41,745 nt of DNA from an uncultured Streptococcus sp. (lineage in GTDB: Bacteria > Bacillota > Bacilli > Lactobacillales > Streptococcaceae), in NCBI RefSeq assembly GCF_938036805.1, contig NZ_CALHWC010000204.1, forward strand, positions 1 through 41,745, read 5' to 3'. The notes under the pieces were generated by a model. The model saw only the letters and a program-made list of their open reading frames with translations. It was not told the origin of the DNA and searched no databases. Shown here in pieces: positions 1 through 7,879 of this stretch (positions are counted from its first letter, which is position 1; each line of letters starts with the position of its first letter). Both the position numbers and the translations under genes were made by a program.

Positions 1-183
1 CTCTATTCTTCATTTATTCTAATTATATACTATCTTATCAATTGTAGCATAAAATGACGCTTATTACCATTGTTTTATAAGTCTCCGAGCAAAAAAATCC
101 AACACCACAGGAGCAAATAAGATTCGATTTATCCACTAGCTCTATGCTTTTCTTAGTTTTGTAACCTTATTCTTTTATAAGCA
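1..183. other. Left-end intergenic sequence
   Basis: I see no convincing gene in this AT-rich stretch. On the minus strand there is a TATAAT-like hexamer about 30 bases from the window edge, followed by an ATG at 13..11 (reading M-K-N-R before the edge). That ATG could begin the next minus-strand gene, but it has no good ribosome binding site and only four codons are visible. Confidence 0.3.
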
Positions 184-224
184 AAAACACCTGAATAGAT
201 GACATATAATCCATTCAGGTATTT
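184..224 (-). terminator. Terminator after the GH1-like gene
   Basis: The inverted repeat ACCTGAAT...ATTCAGGT flanks a short loop. On the minus strand it is followed by a T-rich run (GTTTTTGC). It lies about 35 bases beyond the GH1-like stop codon, so it probably ends the SRR-GH1 transcript. A T-run on the other side makes it potentially bidirectional. Confidence 0.7.
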
Positions 225-258
225 TCATAAAAGGTAACTAGATGTAAATGCATCTATT

Positions 259-1434
259 TTAGAAATTGAGATCTACCCAACTGAGAGGTGTATAGCCAAG
301 AAGCTCAACGCCATCATATTCTACTGTTTTAACGATCTCTTGAATATTCGTTTTTAGCTCTTCTATTGAGCGGCTGTCTGACTCATCTAATACTAGATCA
401 TCTTCCACAATAAACAGTGGTTTTTGATAGCGGTCATAAAGATTATTCATAGCTAGGCGAAGACCTACAGGATCAATTGGATTCTTATTGGTGTTATTAT
501 AGCCATATTTATTGATAAAGACTTCTTGAGAATTACTAGATGCATGGTAACTAAAGCTAACAAAATCAACCTTTCCGACTCGTAAGTCAAAGAAGTCATC
601 ATTTTCAATATCTAAAGCAATCTGCTCACGTTCTAAACGGCGCAAGAAATGGTTTGGATAAGAACCACGAACTTGTACATCTGTAAAGACATAGTTTTCA
701 CGGTTCTTAACTTCTGCTTCCATCGCATCAATCGCACTATCTAGATTCTGACTATAGTTACGACTAACCACCAACATGCCGCCAAATTGAAATTCTGGAT
801 TGATTGATTTTCCAAGCTTAATCACACGTGCCGAAGCGACTAATTGATAGTGAGCTGCCTGCCAGATTCGCTGATTACGATTTTCTCCCTCTTCAAAAGA
901 CAGACCACCACCAAGGTATGGTAAATGATGCAAAACATTGAATTCGTTAAAGGTAATCCAATATCTCACCTTATCTTTAAAATATTTGAAAACAGCTTCT
1001 GTATAATGCTCATAGAAATCAATCATCTTGCGACTCTTCCAAGCACCGTATTTCTCATACAGATGAAGGGGAAGATCGAAATGACTTAAAGTTACAATCG
1101 GTTCAATGTCCTTTTGCAACACTTGATCAATGATAGCTTCATAATATTTCAAACCTTCTTCACTTGGCTGCGCTTCTTCTCCAGTTGGGAAAATTCGTGC
1201 CCAAGAAATAGAAATTCTATAAACATTGAAGCCCATCGATTGAATCATATTCAAATCACTAACATAATCCGGTTGACTCGCTAAAGTAAATTGCCCCAGA
1301 AGATCATAGGCACCTATTGGTACTTTTTTGTAGTTGATTTCCCCTGTCAGTACTCCTATACGTGGTTCACTAATTGGTAATACATCCGTCGTTCCCAAAC
1401 CTTTATTGCTGTTGGGCATCGTATTTCTAATCAT
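259..1434 (-). CDS. GH1 glycosidase-like protein, shortened at both ends
   Basis: This 391-residue protein is clearly related to glycoside hydrolase family 1 and closest in style to streptococcal 6-phospho-beta-glucosidases. Visible family motifs are ISISWARIFPTG, the TLSHFDLP histidine segment, the acid/base TFNE, and PLFIVEDD, where E aligns with the nucleophile of the usual ITENG. Family members are usually about 460-480 residues. Here the N-terminal FLWG..Q.EG segment, whose Gln binds sugar, is replaced by unrelated sequence. The protein also stops at SWVDLNF, before the aglycone/phosphate-binding C-terminus. It may therefore be inactive or have changed specificity. The ATG has a good AAGGAG six bases upstream. 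The gene starts 63 bases after the SRR gene and is probably co-transcribed with it, and a GH1 protein beside an aSec locus is unusual. Confidence 0.8.
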   Translation of the reverse strand: MIRNTMPNSNKGLGTTDVLPISEPRIGVLTGEINYKKVPIGAYDLLGQFTLASQPDYVSDLNMIQSMGFNVYRISISWARIFPTGEEAQPSEEGLKYYEAIIDQVLQKDIEPIVTLSHFDLPLHLYEKYGAWKSRKMIDFYEHYTEAVFKYFKDKVRYWITFNEFNVLHHLPYLGGGLSFEEGENRNQRIWQAAHYQLVASARVIKLGKSINPEFQFGGMLVVSRNYSQNLDSAIDAMEAEVKNRENYVFTDVQVRGSYPNHFLRRLEREQIALDIENDDFFDLRVGKVDFVSFSYHASSNSQEVFINKYGYNNTNKNPIDPVGLRLAMNNLYDRYQKPLFIVEDDLVLDESDSRSIEELKTNIQEIVKTVEYDGVELLGYTPLSWVDLNF

Positions 1435-1465
1435 AATGACTCCTTTTGATTTTGTGAATATATGT

Positions 1466-1481
1466 GGATACTATTGTATCC
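1466..1481. repeat. Perfect 6-bp inverted repeat between SRR and GH1 genes
   Basis: GGATAC and GTATCC are separated by four bases in the 63-base gap between the two genes. The hairpin has no T-run, so it is more likely a processing site or an operator than a terminator. Its function is unknown. Confidence 0.4.
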
Positions 1482-1497
1482 TCTAGTATCTTTAAAA

Positions 1498-4398
1498 TTA
1501 TCGCTGATCTTTCTTATTTTGAGCGATAGAAGCCAATCCAGATAATGTACTAGCGACATTTTTTAAGTCAGGAGAAATTGGCTGTAAACCTGGTCTTACC
1601 ATCTGATATGCCTCTTGATCTGTCACGCTCAAGTTTGGAGTTGTAGACACTTGAACAGACAAGCTTTCTTGAGATAGTGCAACCGCCTCTGAAAGTTCCT
1701 GAGATGCAAGGTTCATACTATCAAGCGATTCTTGTTGATAGGCAAGACGCATTGATTCTGTTCGAGACAAGCTAAGTGACAGAGATTCTGAGACTTGTAA
1801 ACTATGTGATACTGACTTAGACTCTGAAACACTCTGTCTGTAAGAAAGCAACTCTGAGACTGAAATACTATAAAACTCAGATAAGGAAACTCTCACAATA
1901 CTTTGACTGATTTGCTCTGATTCACTTAGGGAAATCGATTCACTCAAACTAAAGGAAGTTGAGATGCTGACACTATGACTAAGAGATTCTGAAAGACTGA
2001 TAGAGGTTGAGGTGCTCTGACTAGCCGACTCTGAAACTGAAATTAACTTGCTCTCATATGCAGATTGGGCAACAGAAGCACTAACTGAGAGTGAAGAACT
2101 GATCCAATTGTACTCTGAAATTGATTGACTCAAACTTAAAGAAGTTGAAAGACTCGCACTCTCACTTAATGACTCAGAGATACTGAGGCTCTGGCTAAGG
2201 CTTTCGGACTCACTCAAACTCAAGGAGCTTGAAACACTCAGGCTTTGACTCAAGGATTCTGAAACACTGAGGCTCTGACTAAGGCTTTCAGACTCACTCA
2301 AGGAAACTGATTCACTTAAACTAAAGGCAGTTGAAAGGCTTGCACTCTGACTGAGAGATTCTGAAACACTCAGAGAGATTGAAGCACTCTGACTAATAGA
2401 GTCGGAAATCGATGTTAACTTGCTTTCCAATTCAGATTGGGCAACAGAAGAACTAACTGAGAGTGACGAACTGAGCCAAGTATACTCGGAAAGTGATTCG
2501 CTCAAACTAAAGGAAGTCGAAATGCTTGCGCTCTGACTCAAGGATTCTGACACACTAAAGCTCTGGCTCTCTTGTTCAGATTGACTGACTGAAATTGACT
2601 CACTGAGGCTCAAAGAGAGTGAAGTGCTGACACTCTGGCTCAAGGATTCTGAAAGGCTGAGACTCTGACTAAGGCTTTCAGATTCACTCAAGAAAGTTGA
2701 CTCACTCCAACTCAAGGAGCTTGACGCACTGAGACTTTCGGCTTCACTCAAGGAAACTGACTCACTCAAGCTGAAAGAAGTGAAGACGCTCACACTCTGA
2801 CTGAGAGATTCTGATACACTAATAGACTCGGAAATTGATGTCAATTGGCTTTCCAATTCGGATTGAGCAACAGAGGCACTAACCGACAATGAAGAACTTA
2901 ACCAAGTATACTCGGCAATAGACTCACTCAGGGAAATTGACTCGCTCAAAGAGATTGACTCACTGAGACTTAGGGAGGCTACTGTCCACTCACTCAAAGA
3001 TTCTGACAGAGAAAGGGACTGGCTATAGCTAAGTGATTCTGATAGCTGCTGACTCTCCTTGGCTGATTCAGACTCGAAAAGAAGTTGAGAAAAAGCTTCA
3101 CTCAAAGAGAGAGACTGACTGATGCTCAAAGATTCAGATGCCGAAAGGCTAAGTGAAGTAAACTCAGACTGAGCCAACCATTCAGAAGTAGAGAGGCTCA
3201 GGCTAGTGCTAAGAGAAATCAAGAAAGTATCCGGCTTATTCTCGTTTACTGAAGATGAATCAGCTTCCTCCTCATAAACTGGATCTGAAAGACTCATAGA
3301 AGTCTCTTCTAAGGCACTTAGAGACTCAGATTCTGAAAGGCTCAGACTGGCACTAATGGATTCTGACAGAGAAGCTGACTGACTATCCGCTACCGAAGTT
3401 GAAACGAATTCGCTAAGAAGGATAGAAGCCGACTCGGAAAGACTCTCGCTTGCACTGATAGAAGCGGATAGCCATTCACTCTCATAAAGTGAATCTGATT
3501 CTGATATGCTGAGAGATTCAGATTCAAAGATACTCCAGTACTCAGACTCGGAAAGACTCTCACTGGCGCTGATAGAAGCGGATAGCCATTCACTCTCATA
3601 GAGTGAATCTGATTCTGATATGCTGAGGGACTCAGAGTCGAAAATACTCCAGTATTCAGACTCGGAAAGACTCTCACTGGCACTAATAGAAGCGGATAAC
3701 CACTCACTCTCATAGAGTGAATCTGATTCTGATATGCTGAGAGATTCCGTTTCGAAGATACTCCAGTATTCAGACTCAGAAAGACTCTCACTTGCACTGA
3801 TAGAAGCGGATAGCCATTCACTCTCATAAAGTGAATCCGACTCTGATATGCTGAGGGATTCCATTTCGAAAATACTCCAGTATTCAGACTCAGAAAGACT
3901 CTCACTGGCACTAATAGAAGCGGATAGAGATTCATCCTCAAGAGCCAGCTCAGATTCTGAATCTGACTGATCGATACTGTGAGAAGAAGAGTCTAAAGAA
4001 TAAGTCTCTAATGAATCATTTCCCCACAGCGAATCTTGAAGAGGACTCTCGCTTGTTGAAACAGAGTCACTATCGAAATGTTCAGCAGACAAACTCATTG
4101 AGGTCGAAACGCTCATTGATAAACTTTGACTGACATTTTTTATCAGATCATCTACTACCAAGCTATTGTTGGCTTGAAAATCCTCAAAGTCTTCCATAAT
4201 AGAAATTGGCTCTGTCTGTGGTTTTAATTCTTCATTAACACCTAACACAACCTGATTCTGCTCTTGGGGTTTTCGGCTAATCGGTTTTAAGATGGCTGCA
4301 TCCGGATCATAATAATTATCATCCTCCGTCACCAATCGTTTAAACTTCGATATAACGCGCTTAAACCCCTTTGCTTTTGCTTTATTATTCTTACCCAT
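1498..4398 (-). CDS. Acidic serine-rich repeat protein without visible signal peptide or LPXTG anchor
   Basis: I chose the ATG at 4398 (966 residues). It has GGGAG about 13 bases upstream, and the longer reading frame would start on a TTG inside the promoter. Residues 1-25 are basic and may form an amphipathic helix (KGFKRVISKFKRL). Residues 25-105 are mixed and acidic. The rest is dominated by S-x-S-x-S with Glu, Leu and Ile. Residues roughly 155-325 contain about four tandem 38-residue units, each with an EYWSIF motif. Further on, a segment with a SEYTWLSSSLSVS motif recurs three times. The C-terminus (about 45 residues) leaves the repeat and ends KNVASTLSGLASIAQ plus a charged tail. I see no hydrophobic signal core, no KxYKxGKxW motif, no LPXTG and no membrane anchor. 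Known aSec substrates have all of these except the last. Its position next to secA2 makes it the likely client of the locus, but whether it is exported or glycosylated cannot be read from the sequence. A cytosolic or membrane-peripheral role is the alternative. Confidence 0.8.
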   Translation of the reverse strand: MGKNNKAKAKGFKRVISKFKRLVTEDDNYYDPDAAILKPISRKPQEQNQVVLGVNEELKPQTEPISIMEDFEDFQANNSLVVDDLIKNVSQSLSMSVSTSMSLSAEHFDSDSVSTSESPLQDSLWGNDSLETYSLDSSSHSIDQSDSESELALEDESLSASISASESLSESEYWSIFEMESLSISESDSLYESEWLSASISASESLSESEYWSIFETESLSISESDSLYESEWLSASISASESLSESEYWSIFDSESLSISESDSLYESEWLSASISASESLSESEYWSIFESESLSISESDSLYESEWLSASISASESLSESASILLSEFVSTSVADSQSASLSESISASLSLSESESLSALEETSMSLSDPVYEEEADSSSVNENKPDTFLISLSTSLSLSTSEWLAQSEFTSLSLSASESLSISQSLSLSEAFSQLLFESESAKESQQLSESLSYSQSLSLSESLSEWTVASLSLSESISLSESISLSESIAEYTWLSSSLSVSASVAQSELESQLTSISESISVSESLSQSVSVFTSFSLSESVSLSEAESLSASSSLSWSESTFLSESESLSQSLSLSESLSQSVSTSLSLSLSESISVSQSEQESQSFSVSESLSQSASISTSFSLSESLSEYTWLSSSLSVSSSVAQSELESKLTSISDSISQSASISLSVSESLSQSASLSTAFSLSESVSLSESESLSQSLSVSESLSQSLSVSSSLSLSESESLSQSLSISESLSESASLSTSLSLSQSISEYNWISSSLSVSASVAQSAYESKLISVSESASQSTSTSISLSESLSHSVSISTSFSLSESISLSESEQISQSIVRVSLSEFYSISVSELLSYRQSVSESKSVSHSLQVSESLSLSLSRTESMRLAYQQESLDSMNLASQELSEAVALSQESLSVQVSTTPNLSVTDQEAYQMVRPGLQPISPDLKNVASTLSGLASIAQNKKDQR
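2040..2960 (-). repeat. Three long-period repeats in the 3' half of the SRR gene
   Basis: A roughly 75-base block encoding SEYxWxSSSLSVSxSVAQS recurs with its conserved point at about 2061, 2433 and 2859, so the spacings are 372 and 426 bases. The 54-base difference is 18 codons, which keeps the frame. This is a higher-order repeat laid over the short SES pattern. Confidence 0.75.
3430..3935 (-). repeat. Tandem 114-bp repeats in the SRR gene
   Basis: The 10-mer TACTCCAGTA recurs at 3531, 3645, 3759 and 3873, exactly 114 bases apart, which is 38 codons. Flanking bases match with only scattered, mostly synonymous changes. There are about four full units with partial units at the ends. Such an array can change copy number by slippage or recombination. 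Confidence 0.9.
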
Positions 4399-4434
4399 AA
4401 ATATACATTTTCTCCCGAATGCAGTTATATCCTT

Positions 4435-4463
4435 ATTATAAAGTGTATAGCACAATCTGTCAA
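4435..4463 (-). promoter_or_regulatory. Perfect consensus SigA promoter of the SRR gene
   Basis: On the minus strand TTGACA (4463..4458) is followed after exactly 17 bases by TATAAT (4440..4435). Both hexamers match the consensus fully. The promoter begins just after the secA2 stop codon and leaves a 5' leader of roughly 30 bases containing the GGGAG ribosome binding site. It predicts strong constitutive transcription of the SRR gene independent of the export genes. Confidence 0.85.
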
Positions 4464-4467
4464 AACT

Positions 4468-6855
4468 TTAGCCAAAGAAAACCTCTAATTTCCCTGTAGG
4501 CTGAACATTGACATAACTAAGCGCCATATTTTTTATAATTTTAAGATTCATGTCTGCATTCATTCTCTTATATGACTCAAAAGCCTCTTTATGAAACTCA
4601 TATACAGGATTCTTTTGTGCATAACCTTGACTAACCACTAAAGCTTGAAATTGTTGGAGATAGTCAACTTGCTCCACCCAGCAATCATCCACTGCTCTTA
4701 ACACTGCGATGCGCTGAAGCTGCCCAAACAGTTCTGAATCCTCAATTCTATCGCGTTTTCGCTGGTATTCTTCAATGAAAAGCTTAGATAGAAACTTTTT
4801 AACTTGACGAATGTTTGTCACATCTAAATCTCTCGGAATGCCTTGACAATAGTAGCTAATGTTATCCAAAACAAATCGATATAAATCAGCCTGCTCTCTA
4901 AATGGATGCTTCTTCATATAGGCGTCCATAGCATCTGATAAAACAGATAAAAAATATTCTAGTTTAAAGTCAGGATGAGCAATAATGTCATTGCGCTTGT
5001 TATAAATGATCTGCCGTTGAATTCGGATACTTTCGTCATACTGCTCCGTTGATCGTCTTGAAGCAGCTGCCGCATTATCGCTGTTTCTCTGAGCTTCTGT
5101 CACCTCATATTTAATACGAACCGATTTTAAACGAACCTTCTGTTTTTCCTCTGGCTTGGCAACTTCTTTCTGATAAAAATCATTGATCCACTTACTTCCA
5201 GTCTTTGTGATAATATCATCTTCAAGTGAAACAAAGAATTTACTTAGTCCAGGCGCACCTTGACGGCCTGCACGACCACGAAGCTGCAAGTCCACTCGTT
5301 CACTGGACATTCTCTCTGTTCCAATAACCGCCAGCCCGCCTAATTTAGCAACGCCTTCTTCCAAGATAATATCCGTTCCCCGACCAGCCATAGAGGTTGC
5401 GACGGTTACCGCAGAACGCCGGCCAGCCTGTGCAATCATCTCTGCTTCTTTCGCTGCATTGTAGGCATTTAGCACGTTATGAGCAATTCCTTCCTGCAAC
5501 AGGAGCATGGAGTAAATTTCTGACATTCTTACCGATCCTGTCGCAATCAGAACTGGCTGTCCCTTTTTGTGTAATTTTTTAATATAATCCAAAGAAGCAT
5601 AAAGTTTCTGAGGAATCGTCAGATAAATCTCGTCTGGATAGTCAATCCGTTGATTGGGTTTTCTAGTCGGTACAACGACTACTCCCAAATCATATACTTC
5701 ACGGAATTCGTCTTCGCAAACCTTACCCGTACCCGTCATACCCGCCAACTTAGGAAACATCTTGAATAGATTCTGGTAGGTAATGGAGGCCATGGAGCGT
5801 GTTTCTAGGGAAATCTTCACACGTTCTCTCGCTTCCAAGGCTTGATGCAGGCCAGATTGGAGCTTATTCCCTTCTAAAAGTCGACCTGTCCCCTCATCCA
5901 TCAATTTGACTTCACCATTATCCACAGTATATTGGCGGTCTTTTTCAAATAAATGATTGGCTCTTAAAGCCAAATTTATTTGACGAATCAGTTGGTAGTT
6001 ATTGGGATCGTAGGCATTTTGCACACGGAAGTATACTTCTGCTTCCTTGACACCTTTTCTCGTCAACCAGACCGAAGTCCGAGTCGAATCTAGCTTAAAA
6101 TCTTCCCCTTCCTTCAAGGTCTTAACAAATTCATCGCAGGTAACAAATAGGTTGGACTGAACCCGCGGAGAGCCCGAGATAATCAGAGGCATTTGCGCGC
6201 TGTCTAGAAGTGCTGCATCAACCTCGTCAACCAAACAGAAATAGAACTTAGGCAAAAATTTCTTTGATTTGGATGTTGCTAAATTTTCCTCAAGATAGTC
6301 AAAGCCCAGCGCACTATGTGTGGTATAAACGATATCACTTTGATAAATCCGCTGCTTTTGCACAACCTTTAACTTTTTAGCTGGATTTTCTGAAACACCA
6401 ACCCCAACTGTCATCCCCAAGTAATGAAAGACAGGCCCCATTTGCTTAGCATCGCGTATCGCCAAATACTCATTGGCCGTAACCAAGATGCTGCTGTTTC
6501 CAGTCAAAGCATTTAAGTACAAGGGAAGAATTGCTGTTAGTGTTTTGCCCTCTCCTGTCCTCATTTCGGCAATCTGATTGTCTTGCATGACTAAAGCACC
6601 TAAGATTTGTACATCGTAAGGGTAGAGCCCCAAGACGCGCTTAGCCGCTTCACGAATGGTGGCATAGGCTTCTGGTAAAATTTCCTGTAGCCTTTCTCCC
6701 TTAGAAAGACGGCCTTTAAACCATTGAGTTTTAGACTGCAATTCTTCATCTGACATGGCTGCATAATCGTCAGAAAGCTGATTAATCTTTACTAAGATTT
6801 TTTTATATCGCCTTAGTTTAAAGGAATTAGCTAAATGTAATTTTTTAGGCTTCAT
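4468..6855 (-). CDS. secA2: Accessory Sec ATPase SecA2
   Basis: This 795-residue protein is the motor of the accessory Sec pathway, which drives export of a dedicated serine-rich substrate through SecY2. It has the SecA architecture: Walker A MRTGEGKT at residues 98-105, the DEVD Walker B box at 210-213, and the MAGRGTDI and QLRGRAGRQG motifs of the second nucleotide-binding fold. As usual for SecA2 it is shorter than housekeeping SecA and lacks the C-terminal zinc-binding tail. Its start overlaps the end of asp3 by 11 bases, which indicates translational coupling. It is the last gene of the export operon. The stop is followed within five bases by the -35 box of the SRR gene. Confidence 0.95.
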   Translation of the reverse strand: MKPKKLHLANSFKLRRYKKILVKINQLSDDYAAMSDEELQSKTQWFKGRLSKGERLQEILPEAYATIREAAKRVLGLYPYDVQILGALVMQDNQIAEMRTGEGKTLTAILPLYLNALTGNSSILVTANEYLAIRDAKQMGPVFHYLGMTVGVGVSENPAKKLKVVQKQRIYQSDIVYTTHSALGFDYLEENLATSKSKKFLPKFYFCLVDEVDAALLDSAQMPLIISGSPRVQSNLFVTCDEFVKTLKEGEDFKLDSTRTSVWLTRKGVKEAEVYFRVQNAYDPNNYQLIRQINLALRANHLFEKDRQYTVDNGEVKLMDEGTGRLLEGNKLQSGLHQALEARERVKISLETRSMASITYQNLFKMFPKLAGMTGTGKVCEDEFREVYDLGVVVVPTRKPNQRIDYPDEIYLTIPQKLYASLDYIKKLHKKGQPVLIATGSVRMSEIYSMLLLQEGIAHNVLNAYNAAKEAEMIAQAGRRSAVTVATSMAGRGTDIILEEGVAKLGGLAVIGTERMSSERVDLQLRGRAGRQGAPGLSKFFVSLEDDIITKTGSKWINDFYQKEVAKPEEKQKVRLKSVRIKYEVTEAQRNSDNAAAASRRSTEQYDESIRIQRQIIYNKRNDIIAHPDFKLEYFLSVLSDAMDAYMKKHPFREQADLYRFVLDNISYYCQGIPRDLDVTNIRQVKKFLSKLFIEEYQRKRDRIEDSELFGQLQRIAVLRAVDDCWVEQVDYLQQFQALVVSQGYAQKNPVYEFHKEAFESYKRMNADMNLKIIKNMALSYVNVQPTGKLEVFFG

Positions 6856-7879
6856 TCTTTCTCATCCACTCTTCCGTTTTCTCCAAGTCTATTTTTTGAA
6901 GCAAAAAGGACTGATCCAACAAATAATCAATTTTGGTTAGTACCCGTGGCCTATTTTTCAGATGGGCATATTCTTTTACTCTAGCTGAGTTGAAGCGTTC
7001 CAGTAGCAAATCTCTAAATAAAGGATAATTCACCCTATTTCGATAGCGATCAAGAACATGCTGATAATCCAATTCTGGCATGAAATCATCAGTCACTAAA
7101 GCATAGGCATTTTCAAATTGCTGAGAGTAAAGTAAGGCTGCGATATTTGAAATCGGTCCATAGCCAGCGAAAGCGACCTTCTCAAAAGAATATTCTCGAG
7201 ACAGCTTTTCAATTGTTCCAAGCAAGATTTCGAAAAACTCTTTTTCCATATACAAAAGAGCGTCTTTATAGGAAGAATTGACTACCAGCAAATTTGGAAA
7301 ATGTTCCCGAACAATTTCTGGAATGTAGCCCGTCCGATTGAAATCAGGCTCCGTAAAGCAAACGTAAATCGTCTCTTGATTGACGTCCTTATGCAACAAT
7401 TTCGAAATCCAATAGCGATCGACGGTATAATCTGCCACACCTTCTTCGGCAATATAGATGCTTTCAAACAAGAAACGATGGCAACCTGAACTCACTAATT
7501 GAATTTTATAATGATGGGTATTGTTCGGAACACGAACGCTCATCGTCTCACCCTGCTTAATGATTTGATTAAAAATCTCCTCATCACGCGCATTCATAAA
7601 TTCAATCTTCAAGTAGGTCGAATTTTCAGGAAGAGTCTCCAGATGGCTGCCAAAGATATAGTTTTCTCCTCGCTTCAATTCAGGAAGCTGGCTCGTATTT
7701 CGTAAAGCCTGATAGTTTGCTTGCGAATGCCATTCATGAATGACTGTACCAGACGGCATGAACTGATTCTCATATAAAACATGCCCATCTGCTAGTAGCT
7801 TCACAGACGATCCATATAGATACTGTGATACACTTTGCATATCCCAATAAGCAAAATAGATTTCTTCCTTGTATCTCAC
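6845..7879 (-). CDS. asp3: Accessory Sec protein Asp3
   Basis: This 344-residue protein sits in the invariant place of Asp3, between asp2 and secA2. In the family, Asp3 works with Asp1 and Asp2 in a cytosolic complex that brings the substrate to SecA2. The N-terminal ~150 residues match the family's conserved part and have been described as carbohydrate-binding-module-like. The C-terminal ~190 residues carry a GYGPISNIAALLYS segment that resembles a degenerate alpha/beta-hydrolase elbow without the catalytic serine arrangement. It overlaps asp2 by 4 bases and secA2 by 11. Identification rests mostly on synteny plus family resemblance. Confidence 0.85.
   Translation of the reverse strand: MRYKEEIYFAYWDMQSVSQYLYGSSVKLLADGHVLYENQFMPSGTVIHEWHSQANYQALRNTSQLPELKRGENYIFGSHLETLPENSTYLKIEFMNARDEEIFNQIIKQGETMSVRVPNNTHHYKIQLVSSGCHRFLFESIYIAEEGVADYTVDRYWISKLLHKDVNQETIYVCFTEPDFNRTGYIPEIVREHFPNLLVVNSSYKDALLYMEKEFFEILLGTIEKLSREYSFEKVAFAGYGPISNIAALLYSQQFENAYALVTDDFMPELDYQHVLDRYRNRVNYPLFRDLLLERFNSARVKEYAHLKNRPRVLTKIDYLLDQSFLLQKIDLEKTEEWMRKNEA

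Noticed and set aside
3430..3935. CRISPR-like array
   Set aside because: The 114-base units are contiguous with no unique spacers, and they encode protein repeats.
3390..3941. 183-residue alternative minus-strand frame inside the SRR gene
   Set aside because: It is a by-product of the 114-bp tandem repeats, whose length divisible by three keeps any frame open. It has no promoter or ribosome binding site.
4399..4455. 19-residue N-terminal extension of the SRR protein from a TTG
   Set aside because: The TTG lies within the promoter and upstream of the expected transcript start, so it cannot be translated from that RNA.
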